From NCBI GenBank assembly GCA_012295275.1, contig CM022666.1:11319077-11383076 (forward strand): DNA of 64,000 nt, in the 5' to 3' direction. A program made the translations under genes and the position numbers. Position 1 is the first letter of the stretch. Each line of letters opens with the position of its first letter. This DNA is from Chrysomallon squamiferum. Lineage: Eukaryota; Mollusca; Gastropoda; Neomphalida; Peltospiridae. The notes beneath the pieces are model-generated. The model saw only the letters and a program-made list of their open reading frames with translations. It ran no database searches and was not told where the DNA came from. Shown piece after piece: positions 43,090-53,152 of the stretch.

Positions 43090-44226
43090 ATGACAGCTAG
43101 ATCTAGTGCTGTTGAACTTTACTTTTCTACTTGTCGATGTGTAATGCAGGCAGAACCAAACGAACGTGAGTCCTGGGCAGACCTATATCGATATTTACCA
43201 TTAATGCGTCAGGCCATTTCATGCAGTGTTTGTGGAAATATCGTTTTAAGACCATTACGCCCCCCTCACAGGGTTTGTCAGCACAGTATCTGCACTGGTT
43301 GTTTTGGTGGAAAATTCCGATTAAAACCAGCATGTAGTTGGTGTAAAGATCATGATACTTTTGTTGAAAATAAACAGATGAGAATATTGATTTTATGTTT
43401 CAAGAAACTGTGCAGTTATATCTATGGTTCACAGATAGGGACAGAAATAGCATCGAACACATCGAATGGCGAGAAAAACAGATTGGACGTATTACTCAGA
43501 GAGATTATTAATTTTGAAGATGAGGACTATGTTTCAGTGACATCTGTTTCACAAATGACTATGCCAGTGCTAACACGAATTTCAGAAAAATGTAATAGAT
43601 CAAGTAAAACGAGTTCAAGAAATATTTCTTCAATATGTACACATGAAAAGTCGCGAATTGACCCACCAACACTCCAGCCAGTCAACATGACATCAGATGA
43701 TGCAGTAAAATCAAGTATGTTTACCAGTACTGGTGTAACCAATCAGTATGTGCCTAACATCAAACAGTCAGAAGAGTCATCTGAACCGAAATCAATGTCT
43801 GGAACAAATCATAAACAAATCTGTACCAGAATTCGACCGCAAAACATGAATCGAAGATTACCAAAGAAGGCAAGGATACACAGAAAACAATTCATCCAGA
43901 AACATTTATTCTCACGAAAGCGAAAACAGAAATCACAAAAACTTTCTTATGAAGAAAAATTCTTATCTCAGCTACCCACCAAACGTCTTCGCACAGAAAC
44001 ATTGGCTCAGCCAGAGAGAAAGATTTGCAAATGTGCGCGAAACAAATTGCCAAACATATTAACATGCATGGGACAAAGGTGCCCATGCTACAGAAACTTC
44101 ATGCCATGTATCGGGTGTCTGTGTAGAGGCTGTCGTAACAACAGGAAGGTTGCAAGAGATAAAAGTATTGCAGCAACAAATTTTCAAGCAGAAAATCAGT
44201 TTCGATTCATGAACTCCTCCCTTTGA
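43090..44226 (+). CDS. MSL2: E3 ubiquitin-protein ligase MSL2 (RING and CXC domains)
   Basis: One uninterrupted coding exon of 378 aa. The N-terminal helix region (ELYFSTCRCVMQ, then DLYRYLPLMRQ) leads into a C3HC4 RING finger: C45, C48, C63, H65, C68, C71, C82, C85, followed by SWCKDHDTFVENKQ, all as in MSL2 proteins. The C-terminal CXC domain (about 311-350) has nine cysteines (C313, C315, C326, C331, C333, C340, C343, C345, C348), matching the known three-zinc nine-cysteine cluster that binds DNA. The middle is Ser/Thr- and Lys-rich. MSL2 pairs with MSL1 in the MSL histone H4K16 acetyltransferase complex; it directs dosage compensation in flies and ubiquitylates histone H2B in vertebrates. 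It is shorter than human MSL2 (about 577 aa), the difference lying in the disordered middle. The stop is TGA at 44224-44226; a 3' AATAAA lies near 44903. Confidence 0.93.
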   Translation: MTARSSAVELYFSTCRCVMQAEPNERESWADLYRYLPLMRQAISCSVCGNIVLRPLRPPHRVCQHSICTGCFGGKFRLKPACSWCKDHDTFVENKQMRILILCFKKLCSYIYGSQIGTEIASNTSNGEKNRLDVLLREIINFEDEDYVSVTSVSQMTMPVLTRISEKCNRSSKTSSRNISSICTHEKSRIDPPTLQPVNMTSDDAVKSSMFTSTGVTNQYVPNIKQSEESSEPKSMSGTNHKQICTRIRPQNMNRRLPKKARIHRKQFIQKHLFSRKRKQKSQKLSYEEKFLSQLPTKRLRTETLAQPERKICKCARNKLPNILTCMGQRCPCYRNFMPCIGCLCRGCRNNRKVARDKSIAATNFQAENQFRFMNSSL

Positions 44227-47200
44227 TGCCATGCCACAGCAATCTTATGGCGGGTGCGAAAAAAAACTTATTGTGAATTTTATTCATGCACATAAACATT
44301 AAATTTTTGTGAACACAGTTTAATTAATGTAATGTGAATATTAATTGACATATTGTTTATCATTAACACTGCAATATATATATACTGAAAAATATATTTA
44401 AATCTATTTGAAAATTAATTTTATTACATTTTATTGATAGACTGAATTTTAAAAATTGTATTGGAAAAAGAGTGGTTATTCGTTATAAGTGCCATTTGTT
44501 TGTTTTTTTAACTTTAGTTTTATAACTATTTAATTACTTTTTATCTAAATGAGCTGGTATATAATTGTTGTTGTTTTCATCACAAGACTGTCATACAACA
44601 TTCTGTTTGATCACTGTAATTATTTTTACCAGTATCTCAAGTAAGTTTGATACATATATATTTAAATGTTCATAAAATTTATAAATATATTTATATTCTC
44701 TCAAAGGCAGCCAAAAATTTTGGTAACACGTATTTATCTTTATCAACAAATTTCACTTCCAAACATTGTAACTATAATCAAATTTTTCATATCCATTTCA
44801 TATATATTTTTTTATTTTCTAGTTTTGTTAATTGTATTCACACTTTAAATTTTAAATATATATATTTCAACAGACCCAGAAGCAAATATTAATAATATCA
44901 TCTAATAAAGATATTCTAAAGCAACAACATTTCAGCCATTTTGTTAATTTTGGTACTTAAACACATAACTTTGCAAAAATTAAAAACAATAAAAACTGCT
45001 TAAAAAATTCAAAAACAGTCTAAATGATGTTTTACAGTGTACAATTGTAAATGGTAGTTAACAGCAAATATTACCACTTCACTCGCAGGTGGATCTTTAT
45101 GTTTTACTGAGCAACTGAAGCAGACAAGCAGTGAAAAGATTTCTAGCAGAAATAATAAATAGTACATGTATGTATAAATTACTGTATAGTTCATGTTATG
45201 AAAATGTACATTTTGTATTTATATATTAATATGTGTAAATTATTGATCTCCACATTCTTAATGTGTACAAACCTTTTTCTGCACAGTTTCTTTCTCAAAC
45301 ATACTGGATATTTGCACACGAATACATTCACATTTGTACACATGTACATTGTATGTACACTATCATCCAAAATAATACTATTTCACATGCACATACATGT
45401 TTACACTTGGAGATAGTTACACACATTCACTTACCTGCACAAATGCTCTTTGAACTCAAATGCATATACAGTGCAATACATAATCAATGATCACAACTTA
45501 GAGGCAGAGTTCTTTTGGTGACGGAATAAAATAGTAGAACATTAGAACATGTTTCCAATTTGAGTATATGGGAAAAAAAAAAAAAATAGAATGTTCATAT
45601 TTTGAAATAATCTTTATATCTAATTTTTTTTATATATCATTATGATAGTATCAAAGATTTCATATATATTTATTACATATATTTTCTCTTACCTAGCAAA
45701 TATTATCAGGCGTGGTATATATAAATAAGCATTATAATTACAAATAAATATGTAAATCAATATTTATAATGCTACATGTTTAATTTGATTTAGTATGACC
45801 TTAAACAGTTAAATCTGACTAAATAATGGTTTAAAATAATAACAGCAGTTGTAAACAAATCTAACAGTAATTCCAACAGCTTTTTAAAATCATGTCTGCC
45901 TATTCACAAATATTTTATGTTAATAATCAGGTTTTAATTCAGATTTTCTGTCAAATCAGTAAATCATGTTAATCAAAATACATGAGATGGTATTTGAATA
46001 ATTTAAAAAATAAGCCACACACACACACATATATATATAAGCCCTACAAATACTACTAAGAATTGTAAAAACCCTCATAAAAGATACTAGTTTTCTAGCA
46101 TGCTGTACATCAAACCATATGGATACAATTTATTCTACAGTAACTTTTAAAATAAATATATTTTCAAAATTGCAAATGAAATCCTGTGGGTAAAACAGTC
46201 TTATTATATATTTTTGATAATACTTAATTAGCCACTGCTTGGTATATTGCATAAAATTACTGTGTTTGTTAACAATTCATGTCCATTTGGAAAGTACAGT
46301 AAATATTTTATATATATATAAAATATACATATATATGTGTGTGTGTAAACCCGAGTGCTGTTAAATGAGATTATTTTGTTAATTTTGATTCATTAGTTAT
46401 GTCTACATATAATTTTTAATCACAAATTATCTGTATCATTTTAGAAGTATATTTTTGTACAATGGTAAAACAATTTAGACTGTCTCATACTTTTATTATT
46501 TACAAATTGTACTCCATAACTTCAGTTTTTTTTCACTTCCGGTTACAAAGAATATATTGTAATTGTGAGATACAGTTTGTAACAATTTTTCTATTCACAT
46601 CTCTGCTTTAAATATGTAAATATTATGTTAAAGCAGGGATGTGGTCAAAAAAAGAAAAAGAAATAAACCAGGAAAAAAACCCTTCAAAAAACATGTAAGT
46701 GAAGATTGGAATTTCAGTTTTTTGCAAACGCCCCACCCACAGTTCTATTGTTTTTGTATAAAAAGAGTCAAACATACGTTAAACAGACCATGTTAACTAA
46801 CTAGAGACCATGTGCACATAGTGAAAATTACAGGAATAGAGTATCTCAGCTGTTATATTTGTCTCTAATTTATATTTACTCTGAAATACTACAACAGAAT
46901 GGATTTAATTTTGTGTACAATGCTTGTTGAAATATCGTTTTTGTAATTAACTTATGGTTTGTTGTATGTAATTGTGACACATGATATATATTAAAAAAAA
47001 CTCAAATTTGTATTTTAATTATTATTATTAACGTGTAAATTTATTTATTTCTTTTTCTTTTTAATTTAATTATGTATTTATTTAGCTTTGTTTATTAAAA
47101 TAAAAAAGACAAAGGTGCAACAACTTATAACTAACAGGTTATTAATACCTTACAGTTTTGTACAAATATAGTTAATTTATTGAAATACAGTATTTAACAA

Positions 47201-47248
47201 CATCATTATCTGTTCAGACATATTTTAAAACTAAATCTGAAATTTCAC
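44227..47248. other. MSL2 3' UTR and intergenic region
   Basis: A+T-rich with short TA and CA runs (about 46013-46037, 46310-46345). An isolated ETS-like ACTTCCGGTT lies near 46538-46547, without other promoter features. The open frames here are Phe/Ile/Tyr-rich and look like chance. Confidence 0.55.
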
Positions 47249-49188
47249 ATTAACAAACAAAGCTTAAATTTATTTGTGGATATTTCTCATTCTTAAATGT
47301 CTTATTCAGACTAATGTAAATCTTATTTTAATTTTAATTTTTATATTTATTCTTTTAAATTAAGTTTATCAAAAAACAAACAAACAACAACAACAAAAAA
47401 ACAACTAAAGGTTTAATAACATTGTTAATAACCATTGAATTTGGTTATTTCTTAATGGTAGATCCTAACCTTTAACGAATCAGTTCTATTTAGTACTGAG
47501 ACATAATGTAAAAATAACTCGTTTTATTTTTTTTATACAGTTGTAATTTTCCAAAGAGTGAGACAACACAAGTTGTATTTTTGGTAGAACATTAACATAA
47601 TAAACCATGTAAAAATATTTTGAACTTGACTTTTTATGAGTATTTTGACATTCAAAGTTTCTCTTAAAATGCATTTTATTTTTGTTTTCATGTTAACCTC
47701 TTAATCGATATACAATTTGTCGTAAATATTACGATAGAAACAAAATAATGTGTTTTGATTAGATCAAGAAAAATGTTCAGAATTAGAAAGTTATTTTTAT
47801 TACAGTTTTCATATTTTTATTTAAAAAAAAAAAGAAAAACGAAAGAATCGTCTTTGAACAAGAAACTATGACAAGTACACTTAAAACGTAAATTGTACTG
47901 ATGTTCATAACTGGCTATATGTGGACTATTTTCCTTTTAACAATTTGCAAACAATTGATGTCGATATTTTAAAACTGATTAATAGATTAATATCTGCTTA
48001 GATTGGTTTCATGGACTATCACAAAACGGATATTGTAATAAATTTTTATTTTATTTTTATTATGACTAAAACAAATACAGCGTGATTCAATATTTGTAAC
48101 TATATCACATTCATTTTATATTTTTAATTTATTTCTGAACTTTCCTTGTACAGCTACAGTTATAAATGCTACAACGTTACAGCTGGCCACATAAAGTAAA
48201 TTTTATATACAAAACTAATATAAAGTAATTAACAAACAAAGCTTAAATTTATTTGTGGATATTTCTCATTCTTAAATGTCTTATTCAGACTAATGTAAAT
48301 CTTATTTTAATTTTAATTTTTATATTTATTCTTTTAAATTAAGTTTATCAAAAAACAAACAAACAACAACAACAAAAAAACAACTAAAGGTTTAATAACA
48401 TTGTTAATAACCATTGAATTTGGTTATTTCTTAATGGTAGATCCTAACCTTTAACGAATCAGTTCTATTTAGTACTGAGACATAATGTAAAAATAACTCG
48501 TTTTATTTTTTTTATACAGTTGTAATTTTCCAAAGAGTGAGACAACACAAGTTGTATTTTTGGTAGAACATTAACATAATAAACCATGTAAAAATATTTT
48601 GAACTTGACTTTTTATGAGTATTTTGACATTCAAAGTTTCTCTTAAAATGCATTTTATTTTTGTTTTCATGTTAACCTCTTAATCGATATACAATTTGTA
48701 AATATTACGATAGAAACAAAATAATGTGTTTTGATTAGATCAAGAAAAATGTTCAGAATTAGAAAGTTATTTTTATTACAGTTTTCATATTTTTATTTAA
48801 AAAAAAAAAAGAAAAACGAAAGAATCGTCTTTGAACAAGAAACTATGACAAGTACACTTAAAACGTAAATTGTACTGATGTTCATAACTGGCTATATGTG
48901 GACTATTTTCCTTTTAACAATTTGCAAACAATTGATGTCGATATTTTAAAACTGATTAATAGATTAATATCTGCTTAGATTGGTTTCATGGACTATCACA
49001 AAACGGATATTGTAATAAATTTTTATTTTATTTTTATTATGACTAAAACAAATACAGCGTGATTCAATATTTGTAACTATATCACATTCATTTTATATTT
49101 TTAATTTATTTCTGAACTTTCCTTGTACAGCTACAGTTATAAATGCTACAACGTTACAGCTGGCCACATAAAGTAAATTTTATATACA
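47249..49188. repeat. Tandem duplication of a 0.96 kb noncoding unit, nearly identical copies
   Basis: Copy A spans 47249-48211 and copy B 48228-49188, separated by 16 bases. The offset is 979 at the left and 977 at the right. The differences I could see are a 3-base gap (TTTGTCGTAAATA against TTTGTAAATA) and one extra A in a poly-A tract. Both copies contain the same short minus-strand open frame (47486-47674 and 48465-48653), which resembles no known protein. The unit has no terminal inverted repeats or transposon genes. The duplication is very recent or an assembly artefact. Confidence 0.9.
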
Positions 49189-49196
49189 TACTATAT

Positions 49197-49215
49197 ATAA
49201 ATAGATAGATGTATG

Positions 49216-49264
<49 letters not shown>

Positions 49265-49269
49265 ATATG

Positions 49270-49302
<33 letters not shown>
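49197..49302. repeat. Compound TA / GT / ATGT microsatellite
   Basis: Starts right after duplication copy B; includes a (GT)n run at about 49227-49252 and ATGT repeats at about 49270-49301. Confidence 0.95.
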
Positions 49303-49303
<1 letters not shown>

Positions 49304-49419
49304 GTTAAAATTTGATTACGAATGATTTGGACGACCAATTTCTAAGTTTATTTATTTACTTTTATTTTTTATTTTTATTTTCATAAAAATTATGTGAGTT
49401 ATATTATTACGTCTCAAAC

Positions 49420-49542
49420 TATCCGAGCTGCGACGAATATATCCGAATATTTCCGAATATTCTGAAACATCTGGAAACATGACGTAATTTTATTGTTGCC
49501 CTACCTTAATTTGTTTCAGCCAACGGAAGGTGCGCAAGTTCG
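49420..49542 (+). promoter_or_regulatory. Candidate promoter and noncoding first exon of the 2308-aa protein gene
   Basis: A CpG-bearing patch holds the repeated motif ATCCGAATAT / TTCCGAATAT, a CRE-like TGACGTAA (49480-49487) and an ETS-like ACGGAAGG (49523-49530). CGCAAGTTCG ends at a strong donor GTAAGT (49543). The next clear acceptor before the long coding exon is at 53144, which would give a 3.6 kb 5' UTR intron. No transcript evidence is available, so this is inference from sequence context. Confidence 0.35.
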
Positions 49543-49583
49543 GTAAGTTTTTGATTATATATTTTCAGTGTTTGTATTATAAT

Positions 49584-49598
49584 ACATAAATAAATAAC

Positions 49599-49637
<39 letters not shown>

Positions 49638-49989
49638 AAGCATATTTAAACAAAACTGATAGATTTTCGATATAATATAAAATGAGGATGGTGACTGAAA
49701 ATAACAATATATTATTCTTCATGTTCGATCATTATTTGCCCCATATTAAGTGCAAAGAAAATATACGTTTAGAAATCTGAAGAACAAAATCATTTAAAAA
49801 AAAAAAAAAAAAATTAGATGATGATGATGATGATGATGTGTGCGTGTGTGAGAGTGAATAAATGGTTACTTACTTAAGAATTATCTTAAGTAAGTAATAT
49901 GTGTTGTACATCATGTGACCTGCAAATGACAGCGCGCTTTTCTATCAGCGAAGAAGAAACTGATTTAAAAAAAAAAAAAAAAAAAAAAA
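49584..49989. repeat. Cluster of simple repeats: AAAT, poly-A and GAT runs
   Basis: (AAAT)n at 49584-49638, poly-A at about 49795-49814, (GAT)n at 49817-49838 and poly-A at about 49965-49989. No gene lies between them. Confidence 0.9.
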
Positions 49990-50110
49990 TGTTTTTTCGA
50001 CAATTTCCTGTAAAATATTGATTATTTTAAGTTGCTTTCGTTATAAACATATAATATGGATCCATTCTAGGTTTGGACGGTCTTAGATCACATAAGCGTT
50101 AAAATAACAG

Positions 50111-50712
50111 TGCAGTTTTGATTAAGCGGGTGTTGCTTAGTGGCGGTCAAGTACCAGACCCATGGCTGGGGCATAACGGGATAACATCCACTACTGATGC
50201 TGCTCAGCCCAAAACACTACACCAATACCACCAGTGTGTAAAGACGCATCACCAAGTCTTGTCATTCCACCCACTAGAGGTACCATCAACCCACAGACAC
50301 CCACAGACACCCAATTTCCCCAGTCCCGAAGCTCAAAGTAAAGGTTTCTGTGACATGTAAAGGCATAAATCGTTGATCAATGATTGTATTAACAAGTAGC
50401 CTATACAACCAGTAAGTCCTGGAACAGCAGAAAGCAAAGACCGTGAATAAAGTAATTAGGCCTAAAACAAAGGTGTAAGGAGCGAAATGTGGTAGTAAGC
50501 GTGGCACAGCAAAAAAATCTGCAGTTGTAACTGAGAGGCCTGATGGAGATAGCATCGATGGTGAAAATGCACAGTGCTTATGTTGCAATGATGTATACTC
50601 TAATTCGGCTGAAGGTGAAGTCTGGGTTCAGTGTACTAGATGCACAGGGTGGTCTCATCAGGACTGTGCAGGGGTTGAGGAGGAGGATTTTATTTGTGAT
50701 ATTTCTCACTAA
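50111..50712 (+). pseudogene. Relic of a pogo-like transposase C-terminus with PHD-like zinc finger
   Basis: The frame ending at the TAA 50710-50712 reads through a finger with pattern C-x2-C-x14-W-x2-C-x2-C-x2-W-x-H-x3-C (stretches CLCCNDVYSNS and VWVQCTRCTGWSHQDC) and ends DFICDISH, so the last zinc ligand is lost. This is the same C-terminal module as in the pogo-derived gene at 31-33 kb and in many invertebrate pogo elements. Upstream, a Pro/His/Thr-rich open stretch (50118-50360) and a stop-ridden Ser/Arg stretch resemble the linker between DDE domain and finger. The DDE and HTH parts are absent. It lies inside the presumed 5' UTR intron of the 2308-aa gene. Confidence 0.65.
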
Positions 50713-51069
50713 ATAACTTTAAATCTGACAGTCGAGGTTCAGAAGTTGAATAGTCATGATAGTTGAACAGTGTTTGTTTTGTTTGGCCTACTCTGTGAGT
50801 TAAGAGTAAAATGTTGCTTTATGCAAGGTTTTTACTTATTTACTGATTACTTCCGTACAGTGATTTGCTTTTCCTTAGAATTCAGTTTATAAGTTTGTGC
50901 TTGGAGGTTAAATGTAATATCATTTAAAGGTGTTCATTGCATTTTCGATTTTAGTTATAATCTGTTGTGAATAGATGCTCATGCAGTGCTTCTATTCAGT
51001 TAAGATAAATGTTTTGCAGCTTTGATAGTCTGTCAGAGTTGTTTATTTTTCTGTGACCTGTGGAGGGAG

Positions 51070-51160
51070 AAGGTCATCCCATTATGCCCCATCCATTTCA
51101 ATTTGCCCCTTTACCAAATCCCAATTTACCCCGAATATGGGGCAATATGGGAAATTTCAG
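51070..51160. repeat. Short GCCCC/ACCCC-bearing repeats, possible 3' end of the pogo relic
   Basis: The stretch contains TATGCCCCAT, ATTTGCCCC and TTTACCCC on one strand and TATGGGGC shortly after, giving an imperfect inverted repeat around GAATA (about 51115-51152). Its composition differs from the surrounding DNA. It may be subterminal sequence of the decayed pogo-like element ending about 350 bases upstream; this is inference. Confidence 0.3.
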
Positions 51161-51239
51161 ATAGGTTTGAAATTTTCGAAATATTTGGTAATGCTCTACA
51201 ACTGCCAAGTGTTGTCTGGTATACTGATAGCTTATAACC

Positions 51240-51983
51240 TAATGAAGCACACTGTATTACGTCTGCCCTTGTAACGCATATCCACGGCCAATGTTAAGTA
51301 TTTTGTTATGCCTCCCCTACTTGTCATAGTTTCCTGTTGACAGACGATTATTATTTTTTTTTCATTTTTTTTTAAAGGTATACTTCAGTGTTATCCTAAT
51401 ACTAAACACTGATAAATGAAGTCCCTAAATACAGCCATTCGTCAGAAGTCATCTTACAAAGCCTAGAATAAAGTTTTGACAGTGATCTTCTTTTACCTAC
51501 TAGTTTGTTTTCATAACGTACTGTGATAACCTACTATTAAAAATGATTATAATTGAATGTACCAGTTGAAAAACCAGTTCCATGAATTTCTCACCACGAA
51601 GAGACCAGCGGAAAGTTGGTACTAGTATTAAAACAGCGTCGGGTAGATACAGCGGATCTTTTTAATAAGTTTATGTAAACCGCAAATGTACTCCAAAATA
51701 TGATTTTCTTCCTTCATACTTTAAGTTTTTCTTATTGACTAGTTACACAGAAGTTTTAACGAGGTAATTCAGGATCATCTAGGATCGAGTGAAAAACTTT
51801 AAGCATAGTTTGCCGACAAAATATGTGGTTGATACACGTTTCTATCGATATCATATTGAGACTCCGCACTTTCATAAGACATCGTTAAAATGTGAAGAAA
51901 GAAGAAACACCTAATGTTACTCCAACAATAATATTTAGAAAATAACATTGGTAAAAAAGTAAAAGTAAAAGAAAAAGTAAATA

Positions 51984-52074
<91 letters not shown>

Positions 52075-53144
52075 TTATTGTTTTTTTAAAAAGATTTTTG
52101 CGTATAACCCTTGGATCGAAGCAGCTAACTTCATTACCTGACCTATTCACCAAGCTTTAGAAGGTTAGTATGAATAAATCAAACAAAATATAAAATAATT
52201 GTAGTAAATCATAATGACAAACAGCCGTAAAACAAGATTCAGTATAGGATTATGCCTAATAACGGAAAACAGGGTAATAAATTTAAAATTGTCACAGTAG
52301 CACATTTATTCAAAATTCATTTATAACATCAGTATGTTTAATATCAGTATTTGCACAGATTATGAACTTTCAATTCATTTTTCAGATTATATTAATTTAA
52401 TTACTGATTATAATTTGATATGAAATAACATTGTATTGAAAATAGTAAATTTTGTTTGTTTATTTATTTATTTATTATTACAATTATTATTATTATTATT
52501 ATTATTAGGTGAGGTTAAAAACATTTTGGTATTTTTGACAATTGCTACATTTTTAAAATAAGAAAATAGAGAAAACAGTTGTATAAAACAACAAACGTAT
52601 TAATTGAATATATATATATATATATAATTATGATTATTATTGAATTTTCTTTGGCGTAGTGGTATATACAGAGATTAAGAACGCGAGAGATCAGAAATTA
52701 TTATGAAGGTCATATTGCATGTTAAAAGCTTCTATTAAAGCAATACTTACCTTTTGTCAAGCACAGCGTATATCATTATTTTCAAAAGGTTAATCTAATA
52801 TTTATTACTTCTGTTTATTTTAATTCTATTAAATTTTTCAATAAATACTTTCTTTAAATCCGATAAAATAAATAATTTAATTTCGAAATTATAGTAAATA
52901 AAAATATTTATGTGTTCATTCTTAAGAAAATCATACGATCGCTCAACAATAACAGTGACATTAACAAATAAATAAATAAATATGTAAATATTTATATACT
53001 GTGTTTCTAATGAGCTGAAATATATATCCCTATCTATCTATCTATCTATATATATGTAGATATATATTAATTATTATTATTATTATTAATATTATTATTT
53101 TATCAAATGTATGTAATAAGAATATTTGATTTCTCAATTCACAG
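51240..53144. other. Presumed intron before the 2308-aa coding exon
   Basis: A+T-rich with a long (TTA)n(TTTA)n microsatellite at about 51983-52077, ATT runs at about 52485-52507 and TA runs at 52609-52626. No coding signal. It ends with the acceptor TTCTCAATTCACAG at 53131-53144. Confidence 0.5.
51983..52077. repeat. (TTA)n(TTTA)n microsatellite
   Basis: About fourteen TTA units followed by about twelve TTTA units. Confidence 0.95.
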
Positions 53145-53152
53145 ACAAAAGC

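Noticed and set aside
47486-48653. The 62-codon minus-strand frame present in both duplication copies
   Set aside because: Its presence twice is due to DNA duplication; there is no start context, family match or codon signal.
53126-53152. Nine extra codons upstream of the 2308-aa frame, from a TTG
   Set aside because: They overlap the splice acceptor ending at 53144, begin with a non-ATG codon, and the ATG at 53153 has a strong context.
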